The notes under the pieces are model-generated. The model saw nothing but the letters and a program-made list of their open reading frames with translations, made no database searches and was not told the origin of the DNA. A stretch of DNA of 64,000 nt. It comes from UBA4416 sp040387555. GTDB lineage: Bacteria; Bacteroidota; Bacteroidia; B-17B0; Aurantibacillaceae. The translations under genes and the position numbers were made by a program. Positions within the stretch are counted from its first letter, which is position 1, and every line of letters begins with the position of its first letter. Positions 27,159 to 35,619 of the stretch are shown here, one piece after another. The DNA lies in contig JAZKDO010000004.1 of assembly GCA_040387555.1 (NCBI GenBank), positions 186,001-250,000 on the forward strand, read 5' to 3'.

Positions 27159-27557
27159 TTAATCAATATTGCAGTGATGTACTTCCTTCATCCATTTCCT
27201 CGCAGCAACTTCTGTGGTGAAAATTTTCACTGGAACATTTTGTTTTTTTACGTTAAGGAAAAACGATGTGATATTTTTCTCACACTGTGATTTTGCAATA
27301 AGAGCCAGGGCTTTGCAAATTTTAGGAAGTTCAAGATTAATTATTTGCTCTGAATCAGCATCAAAATCAACACATACATTGAAATCAATTAGCCAACATT
27401 TTTTTTCTTTGATCATGCTTCTTAAAATCCAGTAATGTTCTTTAGTATTCTCGCCAGTTCTCCTTACATCTTTTGTGCTTAAGCAAAGCAAGTCTTTATC
27501 AAACCAACATTTAGCAAGTGGAGTTTCAAATGTCATTAGAGTATCTAAGGCTTTCAT
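27159..27557 (-). CDS. STAS/SpoIIAA-like protein (tentative)
   Basis: Read from the ATG at 27557 this is a 132-residue cytosolic protein; the frame is open to an ATG at 27728, but the extra 57 residues are hydrophobic and Lys-rich and look non-coding. The strand-helix pattern (LAKCWFDKDLLCLSTKD, KKCWLIDFNVCVDFDAD, ITSFFLNVKKQNVPVKIFTT, AARKWMKEV) and the closing Ala-x-x-Trp-Met helix resemble SpoIIAA-like proteins common in Bacteroidota. Seven cysteines is high for such a size. Function unknown. It lies in an accessory patch beside T9SS remnants. Confidence 0.55.
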   Translation of the reverse strand: MKALDTLMTFETPLAKCWFDKDLLCLSTKDVRRTGENTKEHYWILRSMIKEKKCWLIDFNVCVDFDADSEQIINLELPKICKALALIAKSQCEKNITSFFLNVKKQNVPVKIFTTEVAARKWMKEVHHCNID

Positions 27558-27803
27558 TACTTCGCATTTATAAGTCAAAATTAATACACCAACGTTCGAA
27601 GTAATATGAATTTCGATGATCGGGCATTTTGTGGTTTTTAAACATGTTTTATGGTAAACTTTTAGCAATAAAATTTTAAAATAAAATATCGTTCCATATG
27701 TAGGTTTTGGACCATTAATTAAAGCCATCTGATAGCTCTGACAGATACTTTAAAGATGCGATCTATAAATGCTATTTACCAACACAATTTACGAAGAGGT
27801 CAA

Positions 27804-28202
27804 TCACTCGAAGTTGATTGTTTTCATAACCCTTTTTCCGTTTGAAACAATTTCCATAAAGTAAAGTCCCTTTGGTTGATTTTTTAAATTAAAAATTGCT
27901 GTTTTTTCTTTTCCGCAATCTTGGTACTTTATGCATTTCCCACTTTCATAATACAAACAGATTTTTGCATCGGGGCAACTGCTTAAATCAACAGAAACAA
28001 TTTCAGAAAATGGTGCAGGATATTGTTTAACAAATGGATTAACGCTTGTTTCACTTTTTGGGTTTGATGCAGAATAGTTGTGCGTCTCTGTAAGGTTGAC
28101 AGCAAGCTCATCGTTACTGTTTTCGTACGAACATGCTTGTGCATAAGAAATTCCAGATAGAAGGATCATGGCAATGAAATATATTTGTTGAATGTTTTTC
28201 AT
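27804..28202 (-). CDS. Miniature T9SS substrate (signal peptide plus C-terminal sorting domain)
   Basis: A 132-residue secreted protein. The signal peptide ends at SGISYAQ (residue 22), giving a mature part of about 110 residues that begins ACSYENSNDELAVN. About the last 80 residues, from NPFVKQYPAPFSEIVSV to QPKGLYFMEIVSNGKRVMKTINFE-type end, match a type A T9SS sorting domain (the GxYf..i..g......i form). That leaves only about 30 residues of cargo, plus a Cys pair or two (DLSSCPDAKICLYYESGKCIKYQDC). Either a tiny surface protein or the last piece of a shrunken gene. Function unknown. Confidence 0.7.
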   Translation of the reverse strand: MKNIQQIYFIAMILLSGISYAQACSYENSNDELAVNLTETHNYSASNPKSETSVNPFVKQYPAPFSEIVSVDLSSCPDAKICLYYESGKCIKYQDCGKEKTAIFNLKNQPKGLYFMEIVSNGKRVMKTINFE

Positions 28203-28396
28203 GGTTAGTAAATTTTAATTAGTTTCTGGTGTAAAGTTAATGCCGAGGTGTAGGTGAATTATTTGTTTTCGTTTAGTAAGCAGTCTGCGTAGCCGCTGTT
28301 TAGTTTTTAATTTGAATTGTGAATGAAATAATTGTCTTCTTTGTAATACACTTGAATCATTCGATTGAGTTACAAAATATTGAGTCGATGGATTAA

Positions 28397-28949
28397 AACT
28401 ACTTACATCATTTAGACTCAACTACAAAGATTTATTGTAATCAGGTTCTGGGAGCAACAGATTATGAATGGCAATTTTTCAACCCAACGACAGGCACAAT
28501 TCTTTTTACAAAAAGAAGATTGGCGCAATGGACTGATTTTTATTTAAAAGGATATTGGCCAATAGTTCAATTCAATACCACCTATATTGTAAAGATTAGA
28601 GCTTATGTTAATGGTCAATGGTCGAGTTTTGGTAATGTACACTCTTACCACGCCTTCTATTTACTACTCAGGAAGATTCATAAACTTTGATGATAGTGAT
28701 TCTAATAGCGATGATTACGCTTCAAATCTTTCAGTTTATCCAAATCCAAATAATGGAATTTTTACCATGGAGTTATCATCCGACAGGGAAATTGAAATTT
28801 CCAATATACTGGGAGAAAAAATTATGATTAAATTTTTACCTGAGGGACAAAATCAAATCAATATGAATGATCAACCTAACGGAATTTATTTCGTAAAAAT
28901 AATAACAGGTAATAAACAAGAGGTAATAAAAATTATAAAAGAAAATTAG
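28397..28949 (+). pseudogene. Frameshifted 3' remnant of a large T9SS-secreted protein
   Basis: Two frames carry one protein end. The first, open from 28397, reads STTKIYCNQVLGATDYEWQF and VKIRAYVNGQWSSFGNV, a repeat type common in Bacteroidota surface proteins where it usually ends in VCTxTTP. The second, readable through 28949, continues TLTTPSIYYSG and ends in a T9SS type A sorting domain (LSVYPNPNNGIFTMEL, NGIYFVKIITGNK). The switch falls at about 28637-28641, where one extra base (or two missing) breaks the frame. The 5' part is missing: a TAA at 28394 closes the first frame, and no start or signal peptide precedes it. Confidence 0.75.
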
Positions 28950-28960
28950 TTTACTATAAC

Positions 28961-29001
28961 AAAAAAAAGAAGCTGTCTTTGTGAGACAGCTTCTTTTTTT
29001 T
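28961..29001. terminator. Bidirectional Rho-independent terminator
   Basis: A perfect 17-bp stem (GAAGCTGTCT core flanked by seven As and seven Ts) with a 5-base loop TTGTG lies between the pseudogene end and the convergent GAPDH stop. It can serve either strand. Confidence 0.88.
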
Positions 29002-29018
29002 GTTTCAATTAGAACTGA

Positions 29019-30482
29019 CTAGTAATAAGTTGCTCTTCTTACTTCGGCAATATGTTTTGAAAAACGGATTACCTGGCGGGTATAACCATATTCGTTATCA
29101 TACCATACATAAAGCACAATGCTTTTTTTATCAGGAGAAATGATGGTTGCATTACTGTCGAATACTGAAGGACAAGGGTTGCCGATGATATCAGAAGAAA
29201 CTAATTCATTACTGAATGCGTATTGAATTTGTTCCACTAAGTTACCATTCAATGCGTATTTACGAATGATCTCATTCACTTCATCACGGGTAACTTCTTT
29301 ATTAATATTTAAATTTAAAATCGCTAAAGAAACATTTGGTGTTGGTACACGCACAGAATTGGCAGTAAATTTGCCAGCTAAATGAGGTAATACTTTCTTT
29401 AAAGCGCTTTCAGCACCTGTTTCAGTAATTACCATGTTCAGCGCCGCAGAACGGCCACGGCGGGACTTCTTGTGATAATTGTCCAATAAGTTTTGATCAT
29501 TAGTATAAGAGTGAACCGTTTCTATATGGCCTTTCTCAATTCCAAGTTCTTTATCGATCACATAAAGGATAGGCATAATGGCATTAGTTGTACAGGATGC
29601 AGCTGAAAAGATCTGTTGATTTTTTACGTCAACCGTTTCATGATTAACGCCATGCACAACGTTTGGTACATTTCCTTTTGCCGGAGCAGTTAATAATACT
29701 TTTGAAATCCCTTTTGCTTTTAAATGACGGCTTAATTCCACGTCATCTCTGAAAACTCCTGTGTTATCAATCAATAATGCATTGTCAATTCCATAAGCTG
29801 TGTAATCCACATCTTCCGGATTTTTAGCATCGATCATATGAACAGTATGACCATTAATGATCAATGCTTTGTTTTCTAAGTCTTCAATTACGGTTCCTGG
29901 AAAATTTCCATGAACTGAATCAATACGTAATAAGTCAGCACGTTTTACAATATCCTCGCTGCTGTTTCCGCGAGTAACTATTGCTCGTAAACGTAATTGC
30001 TCACCTTTACCGGCTTGTGAGATTAATTCTCTGGCGGCTAAACGACCAATACGTCCGAAACCATATAACACCACATCTTTTGGAGTAATGCTAGATTTTA
30101 CACCAATCAGATCTTTCAATTTATTTCCAACAAATTCTTCAACTGTTTTAAAGTTTGTTTTTTCCTGCTGGTATTCAAAAGCCAGTTTACCAATATCAAC
30201 ACGTGAAGGACAAACATTACCATTGTAAATAGCCGTCGCGATAGCTAATGTATCGTTTACAGAAATGGTTTTCTTAACTATATTTTTAGCATATAAGTGA
30301 AGGTTCATAATTTCACTTACACTTCTGTCCACTAATTGATTTCTGAATAATATCAGTTCGATAGATTTCTCGAACCATAATTTTCCAATAGTTCCAATCA
30401 ATTCAATTGCTGCTTTTTCCTGAACGATCCATTCGTTCAACTGAGTTTCATAAGCAGCATTCGCTTTTTCTGTAATTTGCAT
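29019..30482 (-). CDS. Glyceraldehyde-3-phosphate dehydrogenase, long Bacteroidota form
   Basis: A 487-residue GAPDH with the usual two domains shifted by an N-terminal extension of about 135 residues. The NAD site is GFGRIGR at 141-147, the catalytic cysteine is Cys297 in SAASCTTNA, and HSYTNDQNLLD and ANSVRVPTPNVS follow. Typical GAPDH is about 335 residues. The extension (helical; LWFEKSIELILFRNQLVDRSV, CPSRVDIGKLAFEYQ) contains no motif I recognise; the long form is recurrent in Bacteroidota, where it may be the gluconeogenic or regulated isoform (inference). Cytosolic, single gene with a strong terminator. Confidence 0.93.
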   Translation of the reverse strand: MQITEKANAAYETQLNEWIVQEKAAIELIGTIGKLWFEKSIELILFRNQLVDRSVSEIMNLHLYAKNIVKKTISVNDTLAIATAIYNGNVCPSRVDIGKLAFEYQQEKTNFKTVEEFVGNKLKDLIGVKSSITPKDVVLYGFGRIGRLAARELISQAGKGEQLRLRAIVTRGNSSEDIVKRADLLRIDSVHGNFPGTVIEDLENKALIINGHTVHMIDAKNPEDVDYTAYGIDNALLIDNTGVFRDDVELSRHLKAKGISKVLLTAPAKGNVPNVVHGVNHETVDVKNQQIFSAASCTTNAIMPILYVIDKELGIEKGHIETVHSYTNDQNLLDNYHKKSRRGRSAALNMVITETGAESALKKVLPHLAGKFTANSVRVPTPNVSLAILNLNINKEVTRDEVNEIIRKYALNGNLVEQIQYAFSNELVSSDIIGNPCPSVFDSNATIISPDKKSIVLYVWYDNEYGYTRQVIRFSKHIAEVRRATYY

Positions 30483-30516
30483 AGTTATCTGTGTTTGTTT
30501 TATAAAATCTTAATCG

Positions 30517-31218
30517 TTAATCTTCATCAGTACTTCCATAACCTTCCGGCACTTCCTCATCATGATCAATATCGTCACCATCCTCAGCAAATGCATCATC
30601 TTCTCCTATACCCACATCTTCTCCCTCTTCACCTTCAAGATGATTTAAATCACCTTCATCAATTCCTATTGTATCATTTTTAATTGCCTGGTAAATTTCA
30701 CTTTCGTCAGCCGTTTCAGGTTCTGCGAGCATAGCCGCCATAGCTTGCTCGGGAGTTAATTCTCCTTTAGGTGTTAAATCCTGTTTGTATTGTTTTGGTG
30801 CAGTACCGATAGATTTGACACATGCCGGGTAATCTCCTTTCGGATTATCCGGCAAGATTTTCATCAGTTCAATACAAAATGCCCATTTAACTGCAGGATC
30901 AAATACATACATAAAGCGCTGACGGGGACTATCAATGTATTTAGCAATTTTTGTTTTCGACATTAATTTTTTTGGAGAAACGGCTTTTTTTATTTCTTCC
31001 TCATCCAAAGGAAGGTCTTCTTCCCTTAATGTGATTTCCTGATCTTTTCTCCAATAATCATCACTTACAAAAAAGGAGGCAGCATGTTTTTTATCAAACT
31101 TGTAAGCCTCCTGAATAGCGTTATGAAAATCTTCAAATGTTTGTCCTGATAGTATCTCTATCTCTCGGTAAATATCTTCGCTATCCTCAATGAATAATTT
31201 AAATTTATATACGGCCAT
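30517..31218 (-). CDS. PRiA4_ORF3-like protein with acidic tail
   Basis: A 233-residue soluble protein. Residues about 1-150 match the plasmid pRiA4b ORF-3-like family: YKFKLFIEDSEDIYREIEIL at the start, FEDFHNAIQEAYKFD, then YIDSPRQRFMYVFDPAVKW. The last 60 residues are almost wholly acidic (EGEEGEDVGIGEDDAFAEDG). Despite the family name, no other mobile-element gene is near, so it is probably a chromosomal housekeeping member. Function unknown. It lies 34 bp upstream of the GAPDH start on the same strand. Confidence 0.82.
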   Translation of the reverse strand: MAVYKFKLFIEDSEDIYREIEILSGQTFEDFHNAIQEAYKFDKKHAASFFVSDDYWRKDQEITLREEDLPLDEEEIKKAVSPKKLMSKTKIAKYIDSPRQRFMYVFDPAVKWAFCIELMKILPDNPKGDYPACVKSIGTAPKQYKQDLTPKGELTPEQAMAAMLAEPETADESEIYQAIKNDTIGIDEGDLNHLEGEEGEDVGIGEDDAFAEDGDDIDHDEEVPEGYGSTDED

Positions 31219-31285
31219 TGTTGTTAATCTCTTAGTGTTTATGGATGAATGTTAGTTCCTAATTTTAATCTTCAAATGTTGCAAT

Positions 31286-31741
31286 TTATAATTTAGTTAC
31301 TATTGCATTATTCCCATCAAAATTAAAATTCCATCCTTGTTCAAATATTTTTGGCAAGTAGCGTTTATATAATTTTAAACGTGAATTCCCCTTGATTTTA
31401 TTCTTTTTTATTTCTGCTTCTGAGATATGTTCATCTTCATCATCCCTATCAATCGCATGAAATTCGTAAATATTTACTTTAGAGTGTTGTTCCATAAAAT
31501 CTTTTACAATTTTTACGATGGTATTCATTACCCTGTATACTTCGCCACGATTTGTGGTAACGTATTCTTCTCCTTCAAATTCCTCATTGATTACTCCAAA
31601 AACAATAGTGGAGTGCAAAATATTATCTTGTCGACGCCCAAACCTAACTTCATATCGAAGCCCGGATGATGTGTTAAAATAATATACACCGGCACTCTTG
31701 ATAGGAGGGAATTCAACAGGAAATGTAGAGCTTTCTTGCAT
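31286..31741 (-). CDS. Hypothetical protein, possibly DUF6934-like
   Basis: A 151-residue soluble protein without signal peptide. It begins with FPPIKSAGVYYFNTSSGLRYEVRFGRR and has the pattern GVINEEFEGEEYVTTNRGEVYRVMNTIVKIVKDF, then NSRLKLYKRYLPKIF near the C-terminus. The order of strands followed by a helix and a short basic Arg/Lys-Leu-Tyr-Lys-Arg motif recalls DUF6934, but this is a low-confidence match. Starts 5 bases after the stop of the hydroxybutyryl-CoA dehydrogenase gene, so it is probably part of the same message. Confidence 0.62.
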   Translation of the reverse strand: MQESSTFPVEFPPIKSAGVYYFNTSSGLRYEVRFGRRQDNILHSTIVFGVINEEFEGEEYVTTNRGEVYRVMNTIVKIVKDFMEQHSKVNIYEFHAIDRDDEDEHISEAEIKKNKIKGNSRLKLYKRYLPKIFEQGWNFNFDGNNAIVTKL

Positions 31742-31746
31742 AATAA

Positions 31747-32658
31747 TTATGCTAATACGGGATTTGACTGTTTTTTAAATCTCTCAGCTAAAACCAGGTC
31801 TTTTGTTCCACCTGCATAATCGTAGAATCCTTTCCCGCTTTTTACTCCAAGGTTACCTGCCATTACCATGTTTACCAACAAAGGACATGGCGCATATTTT
31901 GCGTTACCAAAGCCATCCTGCAATACACGTAAAATATTCAAACATACATCCAGTCCGATAAAATCGGCTAATTGTAAAGGCCCCATTGGATGAGCCATTC
32001 CCAGTTTCATAACTGTATCTATTTCTTCAACGCCAGCAACACCTTCATGCAACGTAATGATGGCTTCATTAATCATTGGCATTAAAATTTTATTTGCCAC
32101 AAATCCCGGGTAATCATTTACTTCAACCGGAACCTTATTTAATTTTTTAGATGTTTCCATCACCAAATTACATACCTCATTACTTGTAGAATATCCTCTA
32201 ATTACTTCAATGAGTTTCATTACAGGTACCGGGTTCATGAAATGCATTCCAATTACTTTATCGGGACGTTTTGTGGCTGCTGCAATTTGAGTAATAGATA
32301 TAGAAGAGGTATTGCTAGCTAAAATAGTTTTAGCCGGACAAATTTCATCTAATTGTTTAAAAATGGATAATTTTACATTTACATTTTCACTGGCAGCCTC
32401 AACTACAAGGTCCGCATTTTTTGCGCCTTCTTCCAGTTTTGTAAATGTTTTTATGTTTCCTAAAGTCGCAGTTTTATCAGCTTCAGTAACAGTTCCTTTT
32501 GTTACTTGTCGGTCAATATTTTTGGTAATAGTTGCTATTGCTTTCTCTAATGCTTGTTCGTTGATGTCAACCAGGCTTACCGAATAACCAAATTGAGCGA
32601 ATACATGAGCAATTCCATTTCCCATTGTCCCGCTTCCTATAACTGTAATATTTTTCAT
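31747..32658 (-). CDS. 3-hydroxybutyryl-CoA dehydrogenase
   Basis: A 303-residue NAD-dependent 3-hydroxyacyl-CoA dehydrogenase. The N-terminal Rossmann motif GSGTMGNGIA (8-17) binds the dinucleotide. ASNTSSISITQIA and HFMNPVPVMKLIEVI with the catalytic His are clear, as are NDYPGFVANKILMPMINEA and the closing domain MGPLQLADFIGLD. Length matches Clostridium Hbd-type single enzymes, not the FadB/J fusion. It would interconvert acetoacetyl-CoA and 3-hydroxybutyryl-CoA in fatty acid or butyrate metabolism. No thiolase or crotonase is adjacent. Divergent from gcvH. Confidence 0.93.
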   Translation of the reverse strand: MKNITVIGSGTMGNGIAHVFAQFGYSVSLVDINEQALEKAIATITKNIDRQVTKGTVTEADKTATLGNIKTFTKLEEGAKNADLVVEAASENVNVKLSIFKQLDEICPAKTILASNTSSISITQIAAATKRPDKVIGMHFMNPVPVMKLIEVIRGYSTSNEVCNLVMETSKKLNKVPVEVNDYPGFVANKILMPMINEAIITLHEGVAGVEEIDTVMKLGMAHPMGPLQLADFIGLDVCLNILRVLQDGFGNAKYAPCPLLVNMVMAGNLGVKSGKGFYDYAGGTKDLVLAERFKKQSNPVLA

Positions 32659-32852
32659 TTTTGAGGTATTAAATAATTATTATAACAAAGACCTGACTTT
32701 ATTATGCGATGTAAATCTAAAATCTGTAAGGCATAAATACAAATAGAGTTTTAAACGTTTTTATGCTGTTATTTTGATAACTTATTTCTTTAAGAAATTA
32801 ATTTAAACATATATATTTGTCGAAACTTGCGCTAAAACTAAAAAACAATCAT

Positions 32853-33233
32853 ATGAATTTCCCATCAGAATTGAAATACACTAAAGATCACGAATGGATT
32901 CGTGTAGAAGGTAACGTAGCAACGATCGGTATTACTGATTTTGCTCAAAAAGAATTAGGTGATATTGTTTATGTAGATATTACTACGATTGGTGAAACAG
33001 TTGCTCGTGAGGAGATTTTTGGTACGGTAGAGGCTGTTAAAACAGTTTCGGATTTGTTTATGCCTATTTCCGGAAAAGTTTTGGAAATGAATAAAGATAT
33101 TGATAGTAGTCCGGAGTCAGTAAATACTGATCCTTATGGAAAAGGATGGATGATAAAAGTAAGTATTGAGAACGACGCTGAGCTTGCTGATTTGTTGTCA
33201 GTTGATGCTTATAAGTCTTTAATAGGAGCTTAA
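32853..33233 (+). CDS. gcvH: Glycine cleavage system H protein
   Basis: A 126-residue lipoyl carrier read from the ATG at 32853 (MNFPSELKYTKDHEWIRVEG); the frame opens 36 bases earlier, but those residues are not family-like. Lipoylated Lys63 lies in GTVEAVKTVSDLF. DFAQKELGDIVYVD and the closing GKGWMIKVSI are conserved. It shuttles the aminomethyl group between the P, T and L proteins; none of these is nearby. A TATATTTG -7 element lies at 32812-32819, 33 bases upstream. A terminator follows the stop. Confidence 0.97.
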   Translation: MNFPSELKYTKDHEWIRVEGNVATIGITDFAQKELGDIVYVDITTIGETVAREEIFGTVEAVKTVSDLFMPISGKVLEMNKDIDSSPESVNTDPYGKGWMIKVSIENDAELADLLSVDAYKSLIGA

Positions 33234-33251
33234 TAGCATTGAATGTATAAG

Positions 33252-33289
33252 AAAGAGACTGTTTCGAAAGAGCAGTCTCTTTTATTTTT
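33252..33289 (+). terminator. Rho-independent terminator after gcvH
   Basis: A 10-bp stem (AAAGAGACTG / CAGTCTCTTT) with an 11-base loop is followed by a T-rich run, between gcvH and the VanZ-family gene. Confidence 0.8.
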
Positions 33290-33310
33290 AAGTAAATTAA
33301 GCGAAACTGA

Positions 33311-33706
33311 ATGATTAAAAAACTCTTAAAATATAGCCTTTTGGCGGCTTTACTATGGACGAGCATTATTTTTATTTTATGTTGTACACCAGGTCGTTAT
33401 ATTCCTACAACCAATTGGCTTGAATTATTGAGTTTCGATAAATTTGTGCATGCCGGTATTTTCTTTGTTTTAATGTGTTTATGGTTAATGCATTGGATCC
33501 ATCTCAATAAACTAAACACTTTAACTATTTTATTCACTGCTATTTTGGTTATTTCTTATGGAGGCTTACTGGAAATCATGCAGGCAACCGTTTTTAGCCA
33601 AAGAAGCGGTGATTGGCTTGATTTCATTGCTAATAGCTTTGGTTGCATGATGGGGTTATGGTTTTTTTATAAGAGAAAAGCCTTTCTGAAGACCCAGATT
33701 AATTAG
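33311..33706 (+). CDS. VanZ-family membrane protein
   Basis: A 131-residue protein with four membrane segments. WTSIIFILCCTPGRYIPTTNWLELLSFDKFVHAGIFFVL covers the family signature (Pro-Gly, then Asp-Lys-x-x-His), followed by SYGGLLEIMQATVFSQRSGDWLDFIANSFG with the conserved Glu, Gln, Arg and Asp. VanZ-like proteins are linked to teicoplanin resistance and may bind lipid-linked precursors, but in Bacteroidota their task is unknown. It begins 22 bp after the gcvH terminator; gcvH-VanZ is a common pairing in the phylum as I recall. Confidence 0.88.
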   Translation: MIKKLLKYSLLAALLWTSIIFILCCTPGRYIPTTNWLELLSFDKFVHAGIFFVLMCLWLMHWIHLNKLNTLTILFTAILVISYGGLLEIMQATVFSQRSGDWLDFIANSFGCMMGLWFFYKRKAFLKTQIN

Positions 33707-33841
33707 ACCTTAAAGGTTTGTTATGTTGTTTCTTGATTGAGTCATAAATCAGACTGGAATTAAGCTTTTCAAAACTTTTTAACTTTCAATTTTTTTTATG
33801 GTTTATATAGGTATTTTCGTAACCTTAAAAAACACGATACT

Positions 33842-34795
33842 ATGTCTACTACTACAACCGAACATATCAAATGCATTATTATTGGTTCTGGCCCCGCTGG
33901 TTATACTGCTGCTATTTATGCAGCCCGTGCCGATTTGAAACCAGTTTTATATACTGGTTTAACACCTGGTGGTCAGCTGACCGAAACGACCGAAGTGGAT
34001 AATTTTCCTGGTTACCCAAAAGGTATAACAGGCCCTGAGTTAATGGAAGACCTTAAAGCTCAAGCTGAACGATTTGGTACGCAGGTAAGATTTGGTTTGG
34101 CAACTAAGGCGGACTTGAATGTAAATCCAAAAAGAATTTGGATTGATGAAACTACTGAAATTACTGCTGATACTGTTATTATATCAACCGGTGCATCTGC
34201 AAAATGGCTTGGGTTGGAAAATGAAACCCGTTTACGTATGAACGCCGGTGGTGTGTCTGCCTGTGCTGTTTGTGATGGTTTCTTTTACAAGGGACAGGAT
34301 GTAGCTATTGTTGGAGCAGGGGATACTGCGGCAGAAGAAGCGACTTACTTATCAAAGCTATGTAAGAAAGTATATATGATTGTTCGAAAAGATGAAATGC
34401 GTGCAAGTAAAGCCATGCAACATCGTGTGACTAATACCGCCAATATTGAAATAATTTACAATAGCGAGACACATGATATTAATGGAAAAGAAATGGTGGA
34501 AGGCGTTGTGATAAAAAATAACGTAACCAATGAATTGAGAACCTTGGATGTAACCGGCTTTTTTGTAGCAATTGGCCATAAACCAAATACGGATATTTTT
34601 AAAGGGCAACTAAAAATGGATGAGTTGGGATATATTGATGTTATAGGCGGTTCAACGAAAACAAACATTGAGGGAGTTTTTGCAGTTGGTGATTGTGCCG
34701 ATAAAACATATCGCCAGGCTGTTACTGCAGCAGGAAGTGGTTGTATGGGTGCTTTAGATGCCGAGCGTTATTTAGCCTCATCGGGGAAACATTAA
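33842..34795 (+). CDS. trxB: Thioredoxin-disulfide reductase
   Basis: A 317-residue flavoprotein that reduces thioredoxin with NADPH. It has the FAD motif IGSGPAGYTAA (14-24), the redox pair Cys141 and Cys144 in ACAVCDG, the NADPH motif IVGAGDTAAEEA (157-168) and the FAD-closing VFAVGDCADK. Length and layout match E. coli TrxB. Cytosolic. It is likely a single gene, with its ATG in an AT-rich leader, and is followed by small exported proteins on the same strand. Confidence 0.97.
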   Translation: MSTTTTEHIKCIIIGSGPAGYTAAIYAARADLKPVLYTGLTPGGQLTETTEVDNFPGYPKGITGPELMEDLKAQAERFGTQVRFGLATKADLNVNPKRIWIDETTEITADTVIISTGASAKWLGLENETRLRMNAGGVSACAVCDGFFYKGQDVAIVGAGDTAAEEATYLSKLCKKVYMIVRKDEMRASKAMQHRVTNTANIEIIYNSETHDINGKEMVEGVVIKNNVTNELRTLDVTGFFVAIGHKPNTDIFKGQLKMDELGYIDVIGGSTKTNIEGVFAVGDCADKTYRQAVTAAGSGCMGALDAERYLASSGKH

Positions 34796-34853
34796 CGTTT
34801 ATTATAAGCTATTTTTAACTATTTTGCACGTAATTTGTTTTTTACCATTGACT

Positions 34854-35588
34854 ATGATTTTTTACAGACTAACATATTTTATTTTCTTATTATTTATTTC
34901 GGTCAATTGCATTTCACAAACTTTTTCTAGTCAGGTTCCTCAGTTAAAGCGCTATACTGTAGCTGAAATTGTTGATCCGGATTATGGAATTATTAGATAT
35001 AATAAATTGGTTCCAATGATGGGCGGAGATTCTATTCGTTATACCAAAGATGGCTATAATGCTCAGGGTTGGCAGGAGGATTTTTATGTAAGCGGAAAAC
35101 TATTACACAAAGGTTTTTATGCGGACGGATTCATCAAAGTTTTTAAAAATTATTATGAAAACGGACAAATTGAACGTTCCTTCTCAAGTTCTGATTTGAA
35201 GCACGCTAAATTGGAGATTTTTTATGATGACGGTAAGATCAGATCTAATATTGCGTATTATGAAGGAAATCCTCAAAATCAATATGATTTTTTTAGAAAT
35301 GGTTCTCCGGAATATGTCGAAGAAAATGATAAAAATATAGAATTCTTGTTTAAGAGAAATTCCTACTATGAAAATGGTTTACCAGAATCCATGTTTGAAT
35401 TGGTAGATAAAAAAACAAAAAAATACATTAAGAAAGAGTTCTATCCTAACGGTCGTGTTAAAGAAGAAGGATCCATGATGTTTAGGAAAGAACTTGGTGA
35501 TTATCAAAAGGAAGGTACGTGGACTTCCTATGATGAGAAAGGAAATGCTACCAAAACCGAAAAGTTTCATAACGGAGAGAAAGAGTAA
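34854..35588 (+). CDS. MORN/YwqK-like repeat protein, exported
   Basis: A protein of 244 residues from the ATG at 34854 (an in-frame TTG lies 30 bases upstream). The signal peptide ends near residue 22 (FISVNCISQ). The rest is a run of about six short beta-hairpin repeats of the YYENGQIERSFSSSD, FYDDGKIRSN, YYENGLPESMF, FYPNGRVKEEG type, as in toxin-antitoxin YwqK-family and MORN proteins. In Bacteroidota such exported repeat proteins are of unknown function; antitoxin activity should not be assumed. Followed after 31 bp by another exported protein gene. Confidence 0.82.
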   Translation: MIFYRLTYFIFLLFISVNCISQTFSSQVPQLKRYTVAEIVDPDYGIIRYNKLVPMMGGDSIRYTKDGYNAQGWQEDFYVSGKLLHKGFYADGFIKVFKNYYENGQIERSFSSSDLKHAKLEIFYDDGKIRSNIAYYEGNPQNQYDFFRNGSPEYVEENDKNIEFLFKRNSYYENGLPESMFELVDKKTKKYIKKEFYPNGRVKEEGSMMFRKELGDYQKEGTWTSYDEKGNATKTEKFHNGEKE

Positions 35589-35619
35589 TCTCTTGCCTTA
35601 ATTTTTAATTTAAGGATGT

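Noticed and set aside
27558..27728. N-terminal extension of the STAS-like protein to the upstream ATG
   Set aside because: The extra 57 residues are hydrophobic/Lys-rich and do not look like the family; the ATG at 27557 fits better.
28215..28421. 68-codon minus-strand frame beside the T9SS pseudogene
   Set aside because: Basic, low-information sequence without signal peptide or motif, overlapping the remnant; probably chance.
30477..30683. Open frame rich in His, Leu and Gln on the plus strand
   Set aside because: It is the antisense of the acidic tail of the PRiA4_ORF3-like gene; Glu/Asp codons read backwards give His/Leu/Phe runs.
30517..31218. Possible transposon passenger because of the pRiA4b ORF-3 family name
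   Set aside because: No transposase, terminal repeats or target duplication nearby; the family is widespread on chromosomes.
34854..35588. Toxin-antitoxin system suggested by YwqK-like repeats
   Set aside because: The protein is exported and no toxin gene is adjacent; the repeat fold alone does not show antitoxin function.
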